Assembly: GCA_045585955.1 (NCBI GenBank)
Contig: JAZMZK010000021.1
Coordinates: forward strand, 1-42,305
Source of the DNA: SIG78 sp045585955
Lineage (GTDB): Bacteria; Verrucomicrobiota; Lentisphaeria; Victivallales; Victivallaceae
DNA: 42,305 nucleotides
Direction of reading: 5' to 3'
How positions within the stretch are numbered: the first letter of the stretch is position 1; each line of letters opens with the position of its first letter. The notes under the pieces were generated by a model. The model searched no databases. It had not been told where the DNA came from and saw only the letters and a program-made list of their open reading frames with translations. Made by a program: the position numbers and the translations under genes. Below, piece by piece: positions 17,465 through 25,371 of the stretch.

Positions 17465-18127
17465 ATGTTTATTGATGTTGACGGGGTGAAAACTGTTGCC
17501 GGCAGAGTGTTTTGCATTGGGTGCAATTACGCTGAACATGTGCGGGAACTGCATGGATTTGAGGAGATCCCGCCGGTGGTTTTTATGAAACCGGCGGAGG
17601 CGTTGACCGCACCCGGTACGGCGTTGATGCCGCCTGCGGGGTATAAGGATCAGTTTGATTACGAAACGGAATTGGTCTTTATGATCGGCAAAGGCGGCAA
17701 GGCTCTTTGCGAGGCTGAAGCGGAGGAGTTTATCGGGGCGATCGGTATCGGGTGCGATTTAACTTTGCGGACATTGCAGAAAAATCTGCGTGCCAAGGCA
17801 TTGCCCTGGGAGTGCAGCAAAGCGTTTGAAAATTCAGCCCCGCTGGGTACGCTGCATAAATTTGATCCGGCGATGGATAAACTTGAAGGGTTGACATTTT
17901 CCGGAGTTATCAATGGCGAAGTCCGGCAGCAGGGCAACAGCAAAGATATGATCTACCCGGTAAGGCGTTTGATCGTGGAGCTTTCCAAATACTGGGTTTT
18001 GAAAGAGGGTGATTTGATTTTCAGCGGCACACCGCAAGGGGTGGGCGCTCTGGCTGACGGCGATGTTATTGAACTTATTGACCATAGAAAACAAAGTTAT
18101 ATATGGAGAGTAGAGTATGTGCAGTAA
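17465..18127 (+). CDS. Fumarylacetoacetate hydrolase (FAH) family protein
   Basis: It has 220 residues from the ATG at 17465; AGGA lies 9 bases before it, and an in-frame TTG at 17447 is less likely. The family layout is clear: GCNYAEHVRE near the N-terminus, the metal-binding E-x-E in DYETELVFMIG, the aspartate in GCDLTLRTLQ, and FSGTPQGVG near the end. FAH-type enzymes cleave or decarboxylate 2-oxo or beta-diketo acids, for example oxaloacetate or acylpyruvates. The last 11 bases overlap the deaminase gene, so both are on one message. Confidence 0.9.
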   Translation: MFIDVDGVKTVAGRVFCIGCNYAEHVRELHGFEEIPPVVFMKPAEALTAPGTALMPPAGYKDQFDYETELVFMIGKGGKALCEAEAEEFIGAIGIGCDLTLRTLQKNLRAKALPWECSKAFENSAPLGTLHKFDPAMDKLEGLTFSGVINGEVRQQGNSKDMIYPVRRLIVELSKYWVLKEGDLIFSGTPQGVGALADGDVIELIDHRKQSYIWRVEYVQ

Positions 18128-18617
18128 TTGCGGAAGTGAGAAATCTGCCGACATTCCGGCAGTAAATGCAGGACGCCCGGATTGGGATCACTATTTTATG
18201 AGTATAGCCGAAGTTGCCGCCAGCCGCAGCAACTGCAGCCGCCGTCATGTGGCAGCAGTGCTGGTGCGGGATAAACGCATTATTTCCACCGGTTACAACG
18301 GTACGCCCCGGGGGATCAAAAACTGCAACGAAGGCGGCTGCCCCCGCTGCAACAGCAATGTGCCTTCCGGCGAAGGACTTACGGAGTGTTTGTGCTGCCA
18401 TGCCGAAGAAAACAGCATCGTGCAGGCTGCCTACCACGGTATTGCAGTAGCCGGAGCCACTATTTACACCACATACAGTCCCTGCTTGCTCTGCTCAAAA
18501 ATGATCATCAATGCCGGGATAAAAGAAGTTGTTTACAAACAGCGTTACAGCATCGACTCCACTTCTATGCGGCTTTTGGCAGAAGCCGGGGTCAAGGTGC
18601 GGGCGTTGGAAGAGTAA
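18117..18617 (+). CDS. dCMP deaminase-like cytidine deaminase family protein
   Basis: It has 166 residues. The zinc site is complete, with H95-A-E97 and P122-C123-x2-C126, and GYNGTPRGIKNC is the substrate-loop signature of deoxycytidylate deaminases (ComEB type). It would make dUMP for thymidylate synthesis. Additional cysteines (C3, C6, C75, C78, C91, C93, C94) suggest another metal site. GGAG precedes the ATG, which lies inside the end of the upstream gene. Confidence 0.92.
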   Translation: MCSNCGSEKSADIPAVNAGRPDWDHYFMSIAEVAASRSNCSRRHVAAVLVRDKRIISTGYNGTPRGIKNCNEGGCPRCNSNVPSGEGLTECLCCHAEENSIVQAAYHGIAVAGATIYTTYSPCLLCSKMIINAGIKEVVYKQRYSIDSTSMRLLAEAGVKVRALEE

Positions 18618-18628
18618 TTTAATAAAAA

Positions 18629-18778
18629 GCTCTGTTCCCAATACGGGTAGGTCAGTAAAAAATGACATATATACCTGTGCATTGAGATATTTTTCAAAAT
18701 TTGAATGGCATTTATCTTTTTGCACCGCAAAAAGATAAATGCCGGTAAAAGGTTTGGAAAAAAGGTTGGGAACAGAGC
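18629..18778 (-). repeat. Palindromic element A
   Basis: This 150-bp element has 12-bp terminal inverted repeats, GCTCTGTTCCCA (18629-18640) and its reverse complement (18767-18778). Inside, GGCATTTATCTTTTTGC (18707-18723) pairs perfectly with 18727-18743 around ACC. It lies 11 bases after one stop codon and 20 bases before the next start. Compared with copies B, C and D it lacks the first hairpin block. Orientation is given by the TTTTCCAAACC segment. Confidence 0.88.
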
Positions 18779-18797
18779 GTAACAAAAAGGAATGGTT

Positions 18798-19661
18798 ATG
18801 ACCAAGTTGAGAGTAATGAGCGTAATGGCTCATCAGGACGATTTTGAATTTGAAGCCGCAGGGCTTTTTCTGCGTTTGCGTGAATACTATGGCGACGATG
18901 TGGAGCTGAAGATCCTGACCACCAGTACCGGGGTCAGCGGTCACCACATCATGGGACCCGATGAAACGATCCGGGTGCGGGAAGGCGAAGCCATTGCCAG
19001 TGCCAATGTAGTGGGTGCCGAATACGAAAACCTCCGCCAGCTGGATGGAACTCATGTGGCGGCACAGGTATTTTGCGACCGCAACATGCTGGGCGGTTTG
19101 TGGAATGCCATCCGGGCATTTGCGCCGGATTACATCGTAGCTCCGCCGGTAGTGACCAATCCGCTGGCTGGTATCCACATCGACCACCAGCATACGGCTG
19201 AAGCGGTGCGGCTGGTGGCGTATCAGCTGGGAGTGCCCAATGCTTATCCGACCATGTATGCGCCCCGGGTGCAGCGTTTCCCGGTGCCGGTGATTTTGAA
19301 CTGCCCGGATGCTTACTGTAAAGAAGCCACCTGGCACTTCGGCGTGGATTGCGAAAGCGTAAAAGAAGGCAAGATCAGTATGCTGTTGAAGCACAAATCC
19401 CAGGTTTGCGAATGGCTGCCGTTTGTCAACAACCTCAACAACACCGATCCTGATCTGGGCAGCGGTGCAGATTGGAACGAAACTGATTGGCGGAACAACC
19501 TCCACAAGCGGGTTGCCGCAGTAAATCAGCGGCATGGTTTTGCCGACAGTGCTTTCCGTGAATACTTTGCCGTGACCCGCTGGGGCTTTTTGCCGACGGC
19601 GGAAAAAGTTGCCAAAGATTTCCCCTTCCTTTTCTGGAACAAAGATAATCAGTTGGCGTAA
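18798..19661 (+). CDS. PIG-L (LmbE) family deacetylase
   Basis: It has 287 residues from the ATG at 18798. AAGG at 18787-18790 is well spaced for this codon and too close to the in-frame ATG at 18792. The zinc-binding motif A11-H-Q-D-D15 and the second site H127-I-D-H130-Q-H132 match N-acetylglucosaminyl deacetylases. Family members deacetylate N-acetyl sugars or sugar conjugates. It is separated from the upstream gene by palindromic element A and is followed by a good terminator. Its place at the edge of the glycan region suits a role in amino-sugar breakdown. Confidence 0.9.
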   Translation: MTKLRVMSVMAHQDDFEFEAAGLFLRLREYYGDDVELKILTTSTGVSGHHIMGPDETIRVREGEAIASANVVGAEYENLRQLDGTHVAAQVFCDRNMLGGLWNAIRAFAPDYIVAPPVVTNPLAGIHIDHQHTAEAVRLVAYQLGVPNAYPTMYAPRVQRFPVPVILNCPDAYCKEATWHFGVDCESVKEGKISMLLKHKSQVCEWLPFVNNLNNTDPDLGSGADWNETDWRNNLHKRVAAVNQRHGFADSAFREYFAVTRWGFLPTAEKVAKDFPFLFWNKDNQLA

Positions 19662-19669
19662 TATAAAAT

Positions 19670-19720
19670 GCCGCTTGAGGCTTGTTTCATTACTGATTCA
19701 TGCCCCGGGCGGCTTTTTTT
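19670..19720 (+). terminator. Rho-independent terminator after the PIG-L gene
   Basis: GCCGC (19670-19674) pairs with GCGGC (19709-19713), extended inward by TTG/CGG and GGC/GCC with one mismatch. Seven T residues follow (19714-19720). Confidence 0.8.
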
Positions 19721-19750
19721 GCACAGAGTTTACTGTACCGGCGGTGGGGA

Positions 19751-21355
19751 TCAGCGTTTTTCCTGCTGTTTGGCGTTTCGGCTTCGGGCTTTGGCTTGCT
19801 GCTTCCTGACTTCGTCAACGAGTTTTACCCCCTTGAACATATATTTGTTCGGGCTTAACGAGTAGCGCTTATTGCTGGCAGAAGTCATGTTTTTTACAGT
19901 AACTTCTTTGGGCTTTACCGCCGGATAGATCTCTTTATATTTTTTATTTTTCAGATAATTTTTGTTGAATTCTGAAAAAATTGAAACTCCTTTGTATCTG
20001 GGAGTGTGATTGCCGTCCCGGATCGTTAAACCGTCGATCAGCACTTTTTCCGGTAAATGACAGGTATAGCCGAAAAAGTGCCTGTCCTGATGACGGCCGC
20101 TGATGATACTGGCAGAATTGATCTTTTTACCGGCTGACGGAATAAATGTTGAATTGCGGATGATGATATTTCCCCGCCAGAAACTGCCGTAATCCTGCCG
20201 CAGCACAATAAAATCCCGGCCGTAAACGGTGCTGTTTTCCACCAGCAGATTTCCAAACCCGGTCACGCTGATCGTTCGCAGGATGGAATTTCTGATGGTG
20301 GCATTGTACACCCCGCAATGGGCATCGAATCGGGAGAGTTTGCAGCGGTCGTATTCCAGATTTTTGCAGAAATTGGAACCCATGATGCCCCAATATTGTG
20401 TATCAAATATATCGTTGGTCTGGCTGCAATTTATAAACTTGATATTGGCTGCCCGCCTTACTGATATATCGTAAGTGCCTGTGGAAGTGGATTTACTGTT
20501 GGGCTTGACGGTTTTATAAACTTTTCTGCCGGTAAAAACGCAATCCTGAACTGTTACATTGCAGCAGCCGCTTATGGTAATAAATCCGCTGTAAGGAAAA
20601 CTGTGCGGCATATTCGGTTCAACAACTTTGTGAACCAGACCGGAAACCAAAACATTGGAGCGGGTTATTTGCATATTCCTGGCATAATACTGGTGTGCTC
20701 CCGGCTCGGCATTGGCAATAGTGGTAAAAACCCCGCCCCGGATCACTAATTGTTTTTTATCTATGGGGTTGACGGTGTTGGAAGTGATCTCCTCAAAATC
20801 CCACACCAGCGGAGTGCTTTTATCTATGGAGCCATCTTTATTGACAATGATAATATCGTTCTGACTGGTACCTTTATTGGCATTTACCCCGTAGCGGATA
20901 AAGCGTCTTATCTTGCCATTATTGAGCTGTACCAATGATCTCTCTTTAAGCTGGAGCGGCAGTTGGGTCTGGTGTTTATACAGACTGTTAAGCCCTTTGA
21001 GCGAATAACTTTTGAGCCGGGATTTTACGGCAAAAACGGGTTTTCTGCGATCTTTGACTTTCCGGTCATCAATGATAAATTGGGCTGTTCCGAAATCGGT
21101 ATCGGTCATAATGGTAATCACCCGTTTACCGCCGCCGATGTAATAAGTGGCATTATTTTTGACCTTGACCGGCAGTTTGGCAGAGTTGGCAAAGTCGTGG
21201 GCGGCAGCAATGGCCAGCTGATCGTCGGTTTTGCCGTCGCCTTTGGCACCGAATTTTTCGTAACTGACAAATTCAGCGTTTTCCTCATTGGCACAAGCCG
21301 GAAAATTTGCTGCCAGCAAACATAAAAAGATAATGCATTTTCTCAAAATATTCAT
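19751..21355 (-). CDS. Secreted right-handed beta-helix protein (pectate-lyase-3-like), copy 2
   Basis: It has 534 residues. A signal peptide (about 1-22, cleavage near ACA/NEE) is followed by EFVSYEKFGAKGDGKTDDQ, the start motif of pectate-lyase-3/GH55-like beta-helices. The rest has the short, asparagine-rich repeats of a parallel beta-helix (NVTVQDCVF, NIKFINCS, NATIRNSIL, NIIIRNSTF). Such proteins cleave or bind polysaccharides outside the cell or in the periplasm. It is a paralogue of the gene just upstream, to which it is coupled by a four-base ATGA overlap. The lysine/arginine-rich tail (VRKQQAKARSRNAKQQEKR) is absent from the paralogue. Catalytic residues cannot be assigned. Confidence 0.83.
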   Translation of the reverse strand: MNILRKCIIFLCLLAANFPACANEENAEFVSYEKFGAKGDGKTDDQLAIAAAHDFANSAKLPVKVKNNATYYIGGGKRVITIMTDTDFGTAQFIIDDRKVKDRRKPVFAVKSRLKSYSLKGLNSLYKHQTQLPLQLKERSLVQLNNGKIRRFIRYGVNANKGTSQNDIIIVNKDGSIDKSTPLVWDFEEITSNTVNPIDKKQLVIRGGVFTTIANAEPGAHQYYARNMQITRSNVLVSGLVHKVVEPNMPHSFPYSGFITISGCCNVTVQDCVFTGRKVYKTVKPNSKSTSTGTYDISVRRAANIKFINCSQTNDIFDTQYWGIMGSNFCKNLEYDRCKLSRFDAHCGVYNATIRNSILRTISVTGFGNLLVENSTVYGRDFIVLRQDYGSFWRGNIIIRNSTFIPSAGKKINSASIISGRHQDRHFFGYTCHLPEKVLIDGLTIRDGNHTPRYKGVSIFSEFNKNYLKNKKYKEIYPAVKPKEVTVKNMTSASNKRYSLSPNKYMFKGVKLVDEVRKQQAKARSRNAKQQEKR

Positions 21356-22893
21356 TTTTTGACCACTTTGACATTTTTGAACATATATTTATTCCGGCTT
21401 ACTATACACTTCTTGCTGTTGGCGTGCAAATTTTTAACGGTTATCTGTTTGACCTTGACCACCGGATACCTTTCTTTATATGAATCGGATTTGTAACCGG
21501 GGTTGAAATTTGCCAGCAAGCATATTGGCGGATAATGTTTGCCCACACGCTTATCGTTGACTTTAAGTCCGTCGATCTCAATAGTTTCCGGTAAATGGCA
21601 AGTATAGCCGTAATCGTGGTTGCCCAGATTCATCCCCCCGATTATCTCGCAGGGAACAGCTCTGCCGTCAGCCAGATACGGCGTAAATGTTGAATTGCGG
21701 ATAATTACTCTGCCCTGCCAGAAACTCCCGTAATCAGCCCGCAATCCGATAAAATAACGGGATTTGACCGAACTGTTTTCCACCCGCAAAGTTCCGAAGC
21801 CGGTAACGCTGATCCCCTGATGACCCAGCGTACAGTTTTTTATGGTAGCGTTATATACACCCATATGAGCATCCACCCGGGAAAAACTGCAGTTTTCAAA
21901 ATGGAGATTCCGGCAGTAATTAGTGCCGATTATGCCCCAGTAAGCCGGGTCGTAAATATCGTTGAGCTGACGGCAGTTGATAAATCTGACATTTATTGCC
22001 CGCCACAAAGTCAGATCATATCCGCCGGAAAGATTGTCCGGGAATTTGACCGAAAAATAGCGTTTGTCGCCGGTAAAAGCGGAATTTCTGACCGTAATAT
22101 TGCAGCAATCACGGATCGCCAGAAAGCCGCCCGCCATATAACTGTGGGGTGTATCTGACTCAATGACCTTGTGCGTTATATTGTCAAAAACCACATTGGA
22201 ACGCAACACTTCGATATTGCGTTTGGCATAACAGGATCTATCGCTTTTGCCGTTGTCAATAGTAGTAAAAACTGCATTTTTAACGGTAACTGTTTTTTGG
22301 GGGATGTAATGAACATAAGCATTGGTTATATTATCAAAATCCCACAAAAGGGGCGTTGCGGGGTCGATCTTACCCTGTTCATCGACTGAAACAACATCCC
22401 GCTGCGGGCTTTTCTGAACCGGACGGTTTTTACGGTAACGGTTGAACCGGGTATTTGTTTTATCTTCCAGCAAAAGCATGACTTTTCCGGGAAAAGTCAT
22501 GTTCAAAGCGATCTGATTTTTTTTCAGTCTTTTCAAAGCAGTCAGGGGGGTGTTGGGTCGGTCGGGTTCCAGCCGGAAGATGGGCTGCTGATAATCTTGA
22601 GCATTGCGGTCGTCTATAATAAATTCTGCATTATTGAAATCGGTATCGGTTTTGATGACTGCAACGGCACTGCCGGAACCGATGTAATATCTGGCACCGG
22701 CTTTGCCTTTGACCGGCAGATTGTGTTTGTTGGCGTAAGCATGTGCAGAAACAATGGCTTTCTGATCGTCAGTTATGCCGTCACCTTTGGCACCGAATTT
22801 TTCATAGCTGACAAATTCTGCGGTGTTATCATCGGCAAAAACCGGCAGCAGTCCTGCAACGCATAGAACAAATATACTGAAAAATCGCATCAT
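21352..22893 (-). CDS. Secreted right-handed beta-helix protein (pectate-lyase-3-like), copy 1
   Basis: It has 513 residues from the ATG at 22893; GGGG lies 7 bases upstream, and the frame also opens at GTG 22899. A signal peptide (about 1-20, ending VFA) precedes EFVSYEKFGAKGDGITDDQ. Beta-helix rungs include NITVRNSAF, NVRFINCR, NATIKNCTL and RVIIRNSTF. It aligns with the following gene over most of its length, including the shared GYTCHLPE and the C-terminal NKYMFK. The pair is an old tandem duplication acting on an unknown glycan. Confidence 0.83.
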   Translation of the reverse strand: MMRFFSIFVLCVAGLLPVFADDNTAEFVSYEKFGAKGDGITDDQKAIVSAHAYANKHNLPVKGKAGARYYIGSGSAVAVIKTDTDFNNAEFIIDDRNAQDYQQPIFRLEPDRPNTPLTALKRLKKNQIALNMTFPGKVMLLLEDKTNTRFNRYRKNRPVQKSPQRDVVSVDEQGKIDPATPLLWDFDNITNAYVHYIPQKTVTVKNAVFTTIDNGKSDRSCYAKRNIEVLRSNVVFDNITHKVIESDTPHSYMAGGFLAIRDCCNITVRNSAFTGDKRYFSVKFPDNLSGGYDLTLWRAINVRFINCRQLNDIYDPAYWGIIGTNYCRNLHFENCSFSRVDAHMGVYNATIKNCTLGHQGISVTGFGTLRVENSSVKSRYFIGLRADYGSFWQGRVIIRNSTFTPYLADGRAVPCEIIGGMNLGNHDYGYTCHLPETIEIDGLKVNDKRVGKHYPPICLLANFNPGYKSDSYKERYPVVKVKQITVKNLHANSKKCIVSRNKYMFKNVKVVKK

Positions 22894-22926
22894 TATCACA
22901 CCCCATGGTTATTTGCTTCAACAGTT

Positions 22927-22955
22927 ATAATATACCATTGTGTTGTAAAAATCAA
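22927..22955 (-). promoter_or_regulatory. Promoter of the beta-helix gene pair
   Basis: On the minus strand TTGATT (22955-22950), a 17-base spacer and TATTAT (22932-22927) are seen, with overlapping alternatives TATATT and TATAAC. The start would be about 27 bases before the ATG. Confidence 0.5.
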
Positions 22956-23034
22956 TAAATTGCAAGCAACTTTTACAGAAATAAAATTTGCAATAATTTT
23001 TTGTCCTTGTATCTTATAGCAAAAACAAAAGGCT

Positions 23035-23307
23035 CTGTTCCCAATATCGGTTGATTAACAGTAAAGAAGTTGAATAAAAACATTTCAAAACTTAAAGGGC
23101 ATTCATCTATTTGTGCAACAAATAGATAAATGCCAATAAAAGGTTTTCCACCTTCGCCAAGGCTACGGCGGACAAGGGAAACGGGTGATGGAGTTCCGTC
23201 TTCGCCGGAGGCTACGCCGTGACAAGTTGAGGAGGGAAAAAGGACCGATCCAGCAAAAGGTCTTTTCCCCCTCCTCAAGTACCGACCCTTATTGGGAACA
23301 GAACAAA
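23035..23307 (-). repeat. Palindromic element B
   Basis: Terminal inverted repeats CTGTTCCCAATA (23035-23046) and TATTGGGAACAG (23290-23301) bound the element. GGCATTCATCTATTTGT (23098-23114) pairs with 23118-23134 around GCA, with one mismatch. The right-hand 54 bases (23254-23307) are an exact reverse complement of 24174-24227 in element C. The element lies between the beta-helix promoter and the M55 gene, ending 19 bases before that start codon. It accounts for most of the 427-base gap without genes. Confidence 0.88.
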
Positions 23308-23326
23308 ACAAAAATGGAGTTTATCT

Positions 23327-24148
23327 ATGAAAGTATATGTCCAAACGGATATCGAAGGGGTTGCCGGGTTCTGTTTTTTTGAAAACCGCCGGAGCCGGGA
23401 TTACGAAGTTATCAATCACCGCTACCGGATGTATAAGCTTCTGACTGCCGAAGTCAATGCGGCGGTAAAAGCGGCTTTCGATGCCGGTGCCGACGAAGTC
23501 GTGGTCAACGACAATCACGGCAGCGGCTACAATATACTTTTTGAAGAACTTGACCCGCGCTGCCGGATCATCCACGGCAAAAATTGCAGCGGCCCCCATT
23601 GGCTGCCGATATTGGACAACACTTTTGATGCCATGGTTCTGATCGGTATGCACGCCATGGGCGGCACCGAGTGTGCCATAACGCCCCACAGTTTGTGGAA
23701 AGTCAACAATGGCGAACTCTATTTGAGCGAGTGTTCCATGGCAGCCGCCATCGCCGGAGATCTGGGAGTGCCCGCCGTGATGATGTCAGGCGACGACAAG
23801 ATCGCCTCTGAAATGCGCTCCAAGATACCCAATATCGCCATTGCCGAAGTCAAGCAGGCTCTTTCGCCCTATCAGGCATGTTCCATGATCCCGGCGGCGG
23901 CTTGCGAGCTTATTTACGAAAAAGTCAAAACTGCTCTGGCAAATATTTCTGAAGTAAAGCCCTACAAGCTCAATGGTCCGATCACCCTGACTCTGCTGGA
24001 TAACGCCACCCATGTTCCGCCGCTGGAAGAGCTGGGCGAACCGGTAACTTGCAACACCATAACCGAAGCCTTTTTCAAGTTCGAGCGCTCCATGGAGTGG
24101 ACAAGTTTTGATACGCTCCAACCCGACGGATACAGCTATCCGCAATAA
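23327..24148 (+). CDS. M55 family metallopeptidase (D-aminopeptidase DppA-like)
   Basis: It has 273 residues. The zinc ligands of DppA-type enzymes are all in place: D8 and E10 in TDIEG, H64 in NDNHG, H109 in IGMHAMGG and E135. DppA-like enzymes form decameric rings and cut D-alanyl or other small peptides in the cytoplasm. GGAG lies 7 bases before the ATG. The gene stands alone, framed on both sides by the 54-bp inverted repeat shared by elements B and C (19 bases before the start, 25 after the stop). Confidence 0.92.
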   Translation: MKVYVQTDIEGVAGFCFFENRRSRDYEVINHRYRMYKLLTAEVNAAVKAAFDAGADEVVVNDNHGSGYNILFEELDPRCRIIHGKNCSGPHWLPILDNTFDAMVLIGMHAMGGTECAITPHSLWKVNNGELYLSECSMAAAIAGDLGVPAVMMSGDDKIASEMRSKIPNIAIAEVKQALSPYQACSMIPAAACELIYEKVKTALANISEVKPYKLNGPITLTLLDNATHVPPLEELGEPVTCNTITEAFFKFERSMEWTSFDTLQPDGYSYPQ

Positions 24149-24173
24149 GGTCATACCAAGCTGATTTTTAACG

Positions 24174-24371
24174 TTTGTTCTGTTCCCAATAAGGGTCGGT
24201 ACTTGAGGAGGGGGAAAAGACCTTTTGAGGAAAGGTTCTTTCCCTCTTCCCCAACTTGTCCCGCCATAGCTTTATGCGGCGGCGGAACCCCATCACCCTT
24301 TTCCAAACCTTTTATTGGCACTTTTTTATGCCATTCTATGGCACAAAAAAGTGCCCTTAAAGTTTTATAAA
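24174..24371 (+). repeat. Palindromic element C
   Basis: It starts with a 54-bp stretch (24174-24227) identical to the inverted end of element B. Then comes an imperfect hairpin of GGGGAAAAGACCTTT against 24231-24252. A second, strong hairpin follows: 24317-24334 against 24338-24355, 18 pairs with one mismatch around TCT. It shares TTTTCCAAACCTTTTATTGG with B in reverse. No clear second CTGTTCCCAATA end is seen, so the right boundary is approximate. Confidence 0.85.
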
Positions 24372-24430
24372 CAGTCATTTGTTTTTGCTGTTTATCCCCC
24401 CATATTGGCCATGACCACTTTCAGTTAGAG

Positions 24431-24511
24431 TGGGCCCGGACCGGGCTTCGCGGCGTACCGCCGCGGGGGATGGCGGCTGGCAGTGTTACTGTATAAATCC
24501 TTACAGGTAAC
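24431..24511. other. G+C-rich multi-hairpin stretch, possible structured RNA or operon end
   Basis: Three adjoining hairpins are seen: GCCCGG/CCGGGC (24434-24446), CGCGGCG/CGCCGCG (24449-24465, loop TAC) and GTTACTGTA against TTACAGGTAAC (24485-24511, one bulged G). The block is far richer in G+C than its flanks and lies 27 bases after the stop of the leftward regulator-glycosidase-pseudopilin operon. It has no T-run, so it is not a standard terminator. Confidence 0.5.
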
Positions 24512-24537
24512 ATAGCACCTTATTACATAAGTTGCTC

Positions 24538-25332
24538 TCAATAGCCTTCAAGCAATATTTGTTTTTTGTCGAAGGTGCCGTTTACATTGAAGTCGTCGCG
24601 GGTGATGGTTGCGGCGTGTCCGTCATAGTAGGCGGCATTCACCCTTTTGCCGTTGGTGTAATCATAGCATTCCCCATTGAGTGTGGCTCCGCCGCCTCCG
24701 CCATGACGGAATGCCACATTACCAGCTTCGCAATAAAAGATGCGGTCTTGCTTTGTCCAGCCGTTGTCGATCAATGTCAGGCATTTTGTGGGTTCGTTGA
24801 GGGCGGAAACTTTGCGGAACGGATAACTTGCGTTATCGTAAAGTCCGGTCAGACGACCATTGACGGCGTAATGAGAGTATGCAAACTTCTTTTCATCACT
24901 CTTCCCCAGCGGAGTGCTTTCGCTCGGACAACTCCACAATGCATAAGACGCCGGTTTGTAATACGCCTGGGCAATCGTTTCGCCCGGATACATTTCGTTG
25001 AAAACATTCAATGACCAACGACCCATATCCCCCGCATATACTTGAGAGGGGCGGATCCATTCGTCGTTGAAATCAGAATAACTGCCATAAACCAGCACCA
25101 GCTGTTTGAGATTCCCCAGACATTTGCTTGTCCGGGCAGATTCTCTGGCTGCCGACAGAGCCGGCAGCAGCATTGCCGCAAGTATAGCAATGATGGCGAT
25201 CACAACGAGTAACTCAATAAGGGTAAAGCATGCTTTACCCTGCCCATTGGCAGGGTTCTCCTGATTGTAAACGGATTGCAACCTTTTTACTGAAAGTTCG
25301 ATCAAGGTGAATTTGTTTGTTGTTTTTTGCAT
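24538..25332 (-). CDS. Secreted pseudopilin-like protein (prepilin cleavage motif, H-x9-DG type)
   Basis: It has 264 residues. A type IV prepilin cleavage motif, FTLIELLVVIAIIAILAAML, lies at about residues 36-55, followed by one membrane helix and the usual ARESARTSKCLGNLKQ spine. The C-terminal part (about 200-245) contains FRHGGGGG and NAAYYDGH, the region typical of the large DUF1559-like family of Lentisphaerae and Planctomycetes. Oddly, a second, incomplete copy of the motif, FTLIELSV, lies at residues 8-15. It is last in the operon, 39 bases after the large glycosidase, with GAGGAG before its ATG. Such proteins may display on the surface or form short fibres; the function is unknown. 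Confidence 0.9.
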   Translation of the reverse strand: MQKTTNKFTLIELSVKRLQSVYNQENPANGQGKACFTLIELLVVIAIIAILAAMLLPALSAARESARTSKCLGNLKQLVLVYGSYSDFNDEWIRPSQVYAGDMGRWSLNVFNEMYPGETIAQAYYKPASYALWSCPSESTPLGKSDEKKFAYSHYAVNGRLTGLYDNASYPFRKVSALNEPTKCLTLIDNGWTKQDRIFYCEAGNVAFRHGGGGGATLNGECYDYTNGKRVNAAYYDGHAATITRDDFNVNGTFDKKQILLEGY

Positions 25333-25371
25333 GATAACTCTCCTCTTTATTGTTTTATATAAATATATTGT

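Noticed and set aside
22973..23311. 112-codon open frame on the minus strand
   Set aside because: Covers palindromic element B; similar translated fragments arise from elements A and C, so it reflects the repeat and not a gene.
23035..24371. Composite transposon around the M55 gene
   Set aside because: No transposase and no target-site duplication is visible; the inverted repeats belong to the wider palindromic family, so only a non-autonomous or recombination origin can be proposed.
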